A DNA stretch of 64,000 nt. Origin: Epiperipatus broadwayi (taxonomy: Eukaryota > Onychophora > Udeonychophora > Euonychophora > Peripatidae). The stretch lies in contig JAQFVV010000284.1 in the NCBI GenBank assembly GCA_028023455.1, positions 1,068,246 to 1,132,245 of the forward strand, written 5' to 3'. The notes under the pieces were generated by a model, which saw only the letters and a program-made list of their open reading frames with translations, was not told the DNA's origin and ran no database searches. The position numbers and the translations under genes were made by a program. The number at the start of each line of letters is the position of its first letter. The first letter of the stretch is position 1. This document shows, piece by piece, positions 62,350 through 64,000 of this stretch.

Positions 62350-64000
62350 TGTAACATAATTAAAGATGGTTCAAAAGATATAGATTCCAAAATATTCAGT
62401 ATATTATTATAAGCAAATTATTAATAACAAGTATTATAACTCAGGTACATGAAATCACGTGAGGTGAGTACACTAGTAATTCAATAAAATATAACTCAGG
62501 TATACAGACAGTAGATCTTGTCCACTTTCATTTCTTGGTTTGATGTTAAGTGCATGTTTAAACAAATACTAAGTGAATATGGTCCAGCAGGGTGCCACTA
62601 CATTATCTGAATCTAGACACGGTTATATCTAATAACCTTTCACATGTACCAGGTTTGAATCCCCTTTTTTGGTACTTTATTTCTAATAAAAATGGGAGAT
62701 TTTGCTTTTTGAGTCATATCACTATATGCACTAATATTTAGGTAAAAGTAAAACATCTTTAAACCAAAGTGGAGTATATTAGACATAAATCATTTTTTAG
62801 ATCTTAACATAACAAATGTGTTTCAATATTTTTATAAGTTTACTAGCTCAGATTATATATAACTAATTTAGGATGGCAATTCACTCATCCCTGCATGAAA
62901 TAGATGATGGGATGTGGTTATAATAATACTAAGAAATCACTAAATATTATAAAATCAATATTTATTTATGGCCTTTAAACAGTTAAACAGCTCATTAATT
63001 AAAACGTTGATGACGATAATGATGATGATAATAATAACGATAATGACAAGGGTTTCAACTACAGCTCTAGGACTAAGCCTAAACATAAACTAATTTTTAT
63101 AAAGAAATTCATAATTATTGCTTAATTTTAGCATACTTACTTATATCTTAAATAACTAATATTCAACCATTGATGATGAATAATCACATTTAACAAAGAC
63201 TACACTTAATGAAATATATATGCCTTGTTTAATAAAACAAACTAATATTTATTACTGCATTTCTAACATATACATAAAAATTTATAAATAAACATGAAAA
63301 TTGACATGAATAGTAATAACAATAATAATTGATTATACAACAATCGTCAGATTAATTTCAAGTTCTTCCCCCTTTCCCTTCAAATGTATTTTGTATTAAG
63401 TTGGATGTCACATTGACCATGATTTTCACTCCATGAGAAAAGTATTTCAAGAAAAAAAAATATTATCTGCTCATTAGCACACATACTTTATAAATCTAAT
63501 ATGTAAGTAGAATGTAAAAAAAAAATGTTAATAGAATTGAAAGAGCAAGTTTTAGAAACAAGTTTTAAATTATTTTCTCCCCCTCTCTTCTACCTCTGAA
63601 ATGCTATACTTGACTTGAAACAAAATAATCTAATATTCTAATACTACTTGTTACTTCACATTCACTCGCAATTATACACATATAAAAATATTATTATATA
63701 TGTGCGTGTTTTATCCCATAATAAAATATTATTTAAAACCAACATAATAATAATATATTAGTTAAAACTAAAATTATAATACCATAAAAAAAAAATTGTT
63801 TTACACATTAATATTTTTCATAACTGTAAAATTAATAAACAAATAATTTTGATACATTCAAGATCATTTATGAAGCTCAAAGTTATTATTAGTAAGACAT
63901 TCTTGTTTTTAATCGATCTGAATAGTCTTTAAAAGTTCTTTAAATAAAATCTACCACTTTATTGCTAAAATGTTTATTAAGACTCTGATATCATAAAGAA
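62350..64000 (-). repeat. 5' LTR of the retrotransposon (cut by window end)
   Basis: Direct repeat of 55652-57275 at about 98% identity, with an 8-base insertion (CAGTTAAA, near 62980) and a ~20-base insertion near 63740 relative to the other copy. It holds the promoter in a normal element. About 1.55 kb more should lie to the right, ending ...GGCACA on the plus strand if the 3' LTR boundary is right. Confidence 0.85.

Overview
This is a strongly AT-rich, repeat-saturated piece of an animal nuclear genome. By eye about three quarters of the bases are A or T. It has no bacterial-style gene density, no operons and almost no long open frames. It carries long (TA)n and (TAA)n microsatellites, inverted-repeat (foldback) elements, LINE, Penelope-like and LTR retroelements, and one spliced host exon. 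The retroelement set and the exon point to a metazoan, most likely an invertebrate. The species cannot be fixed from the window; a mollusc or cephalopod would fit but is only a guess.

The one well-supported host-gene feature is a 166-nt exon at 36772-36937 on the + strand. It encodes part of the kinase-homology (pseudokinase) domain of a membrane receptor guanylate cyclase, with an AG acceptor and a GTATGT donor. I found no second exon, so the rest of the window is probably long intron or flanking DNA, filled with repeats.

Layout. 1-9.7 kb: unassigned AT-rich DNA with a nested foldback (602-1176), tandem repeats, and a (TA)n tract held between inverted flanks (7452-7583). 9.85-11.95 kb: a segment bounded by 27-bp inverted repeats. 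12.4-17.65 kb: a decayed LINE on the - strand, with ORF1-like, AP-endonuclease, reverse-transcriptase and terminal Cys motifs. 18.2-22.6 kb: a wrecked gypsy-type element on the - strand with three diverged gag fragments between two related blocks. 23.6-26.7 and 37.8-40.9 kb: two old copies of one ~3-kb repeat in opposite orientation, flanking the exon. 30.4-32.1 kb: a short satellite array whose first monomer is inverted. 34-37 kb: a TIR element, a foldback and then the exon. 43.4-45.7 kb: two Penelope-like fragments in inverted orientation, one split by a tRNA-derived SINE. 45.8-46.3 kb: another foldback with traces of coding. 46.4-55.6 kb: mostly unassigned, with tandem repeats and TA tracts.

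55652 to the window end: a fairly young LTR retrotransposon on the - strand. Its 3' LTR (55652-58852, about 3.2 kb), polypurine tract, primer binding site resembling a lysine-tRNA site and the start of its 5' LTR can all be placed. Inside are only a coiled-coil Gag-like part and an integrase tail. The space where protease, reverse transcriptase and integrase core belong holds an in-frame ~48-bp tandem repeat, so the copy must depend on other elements to move.
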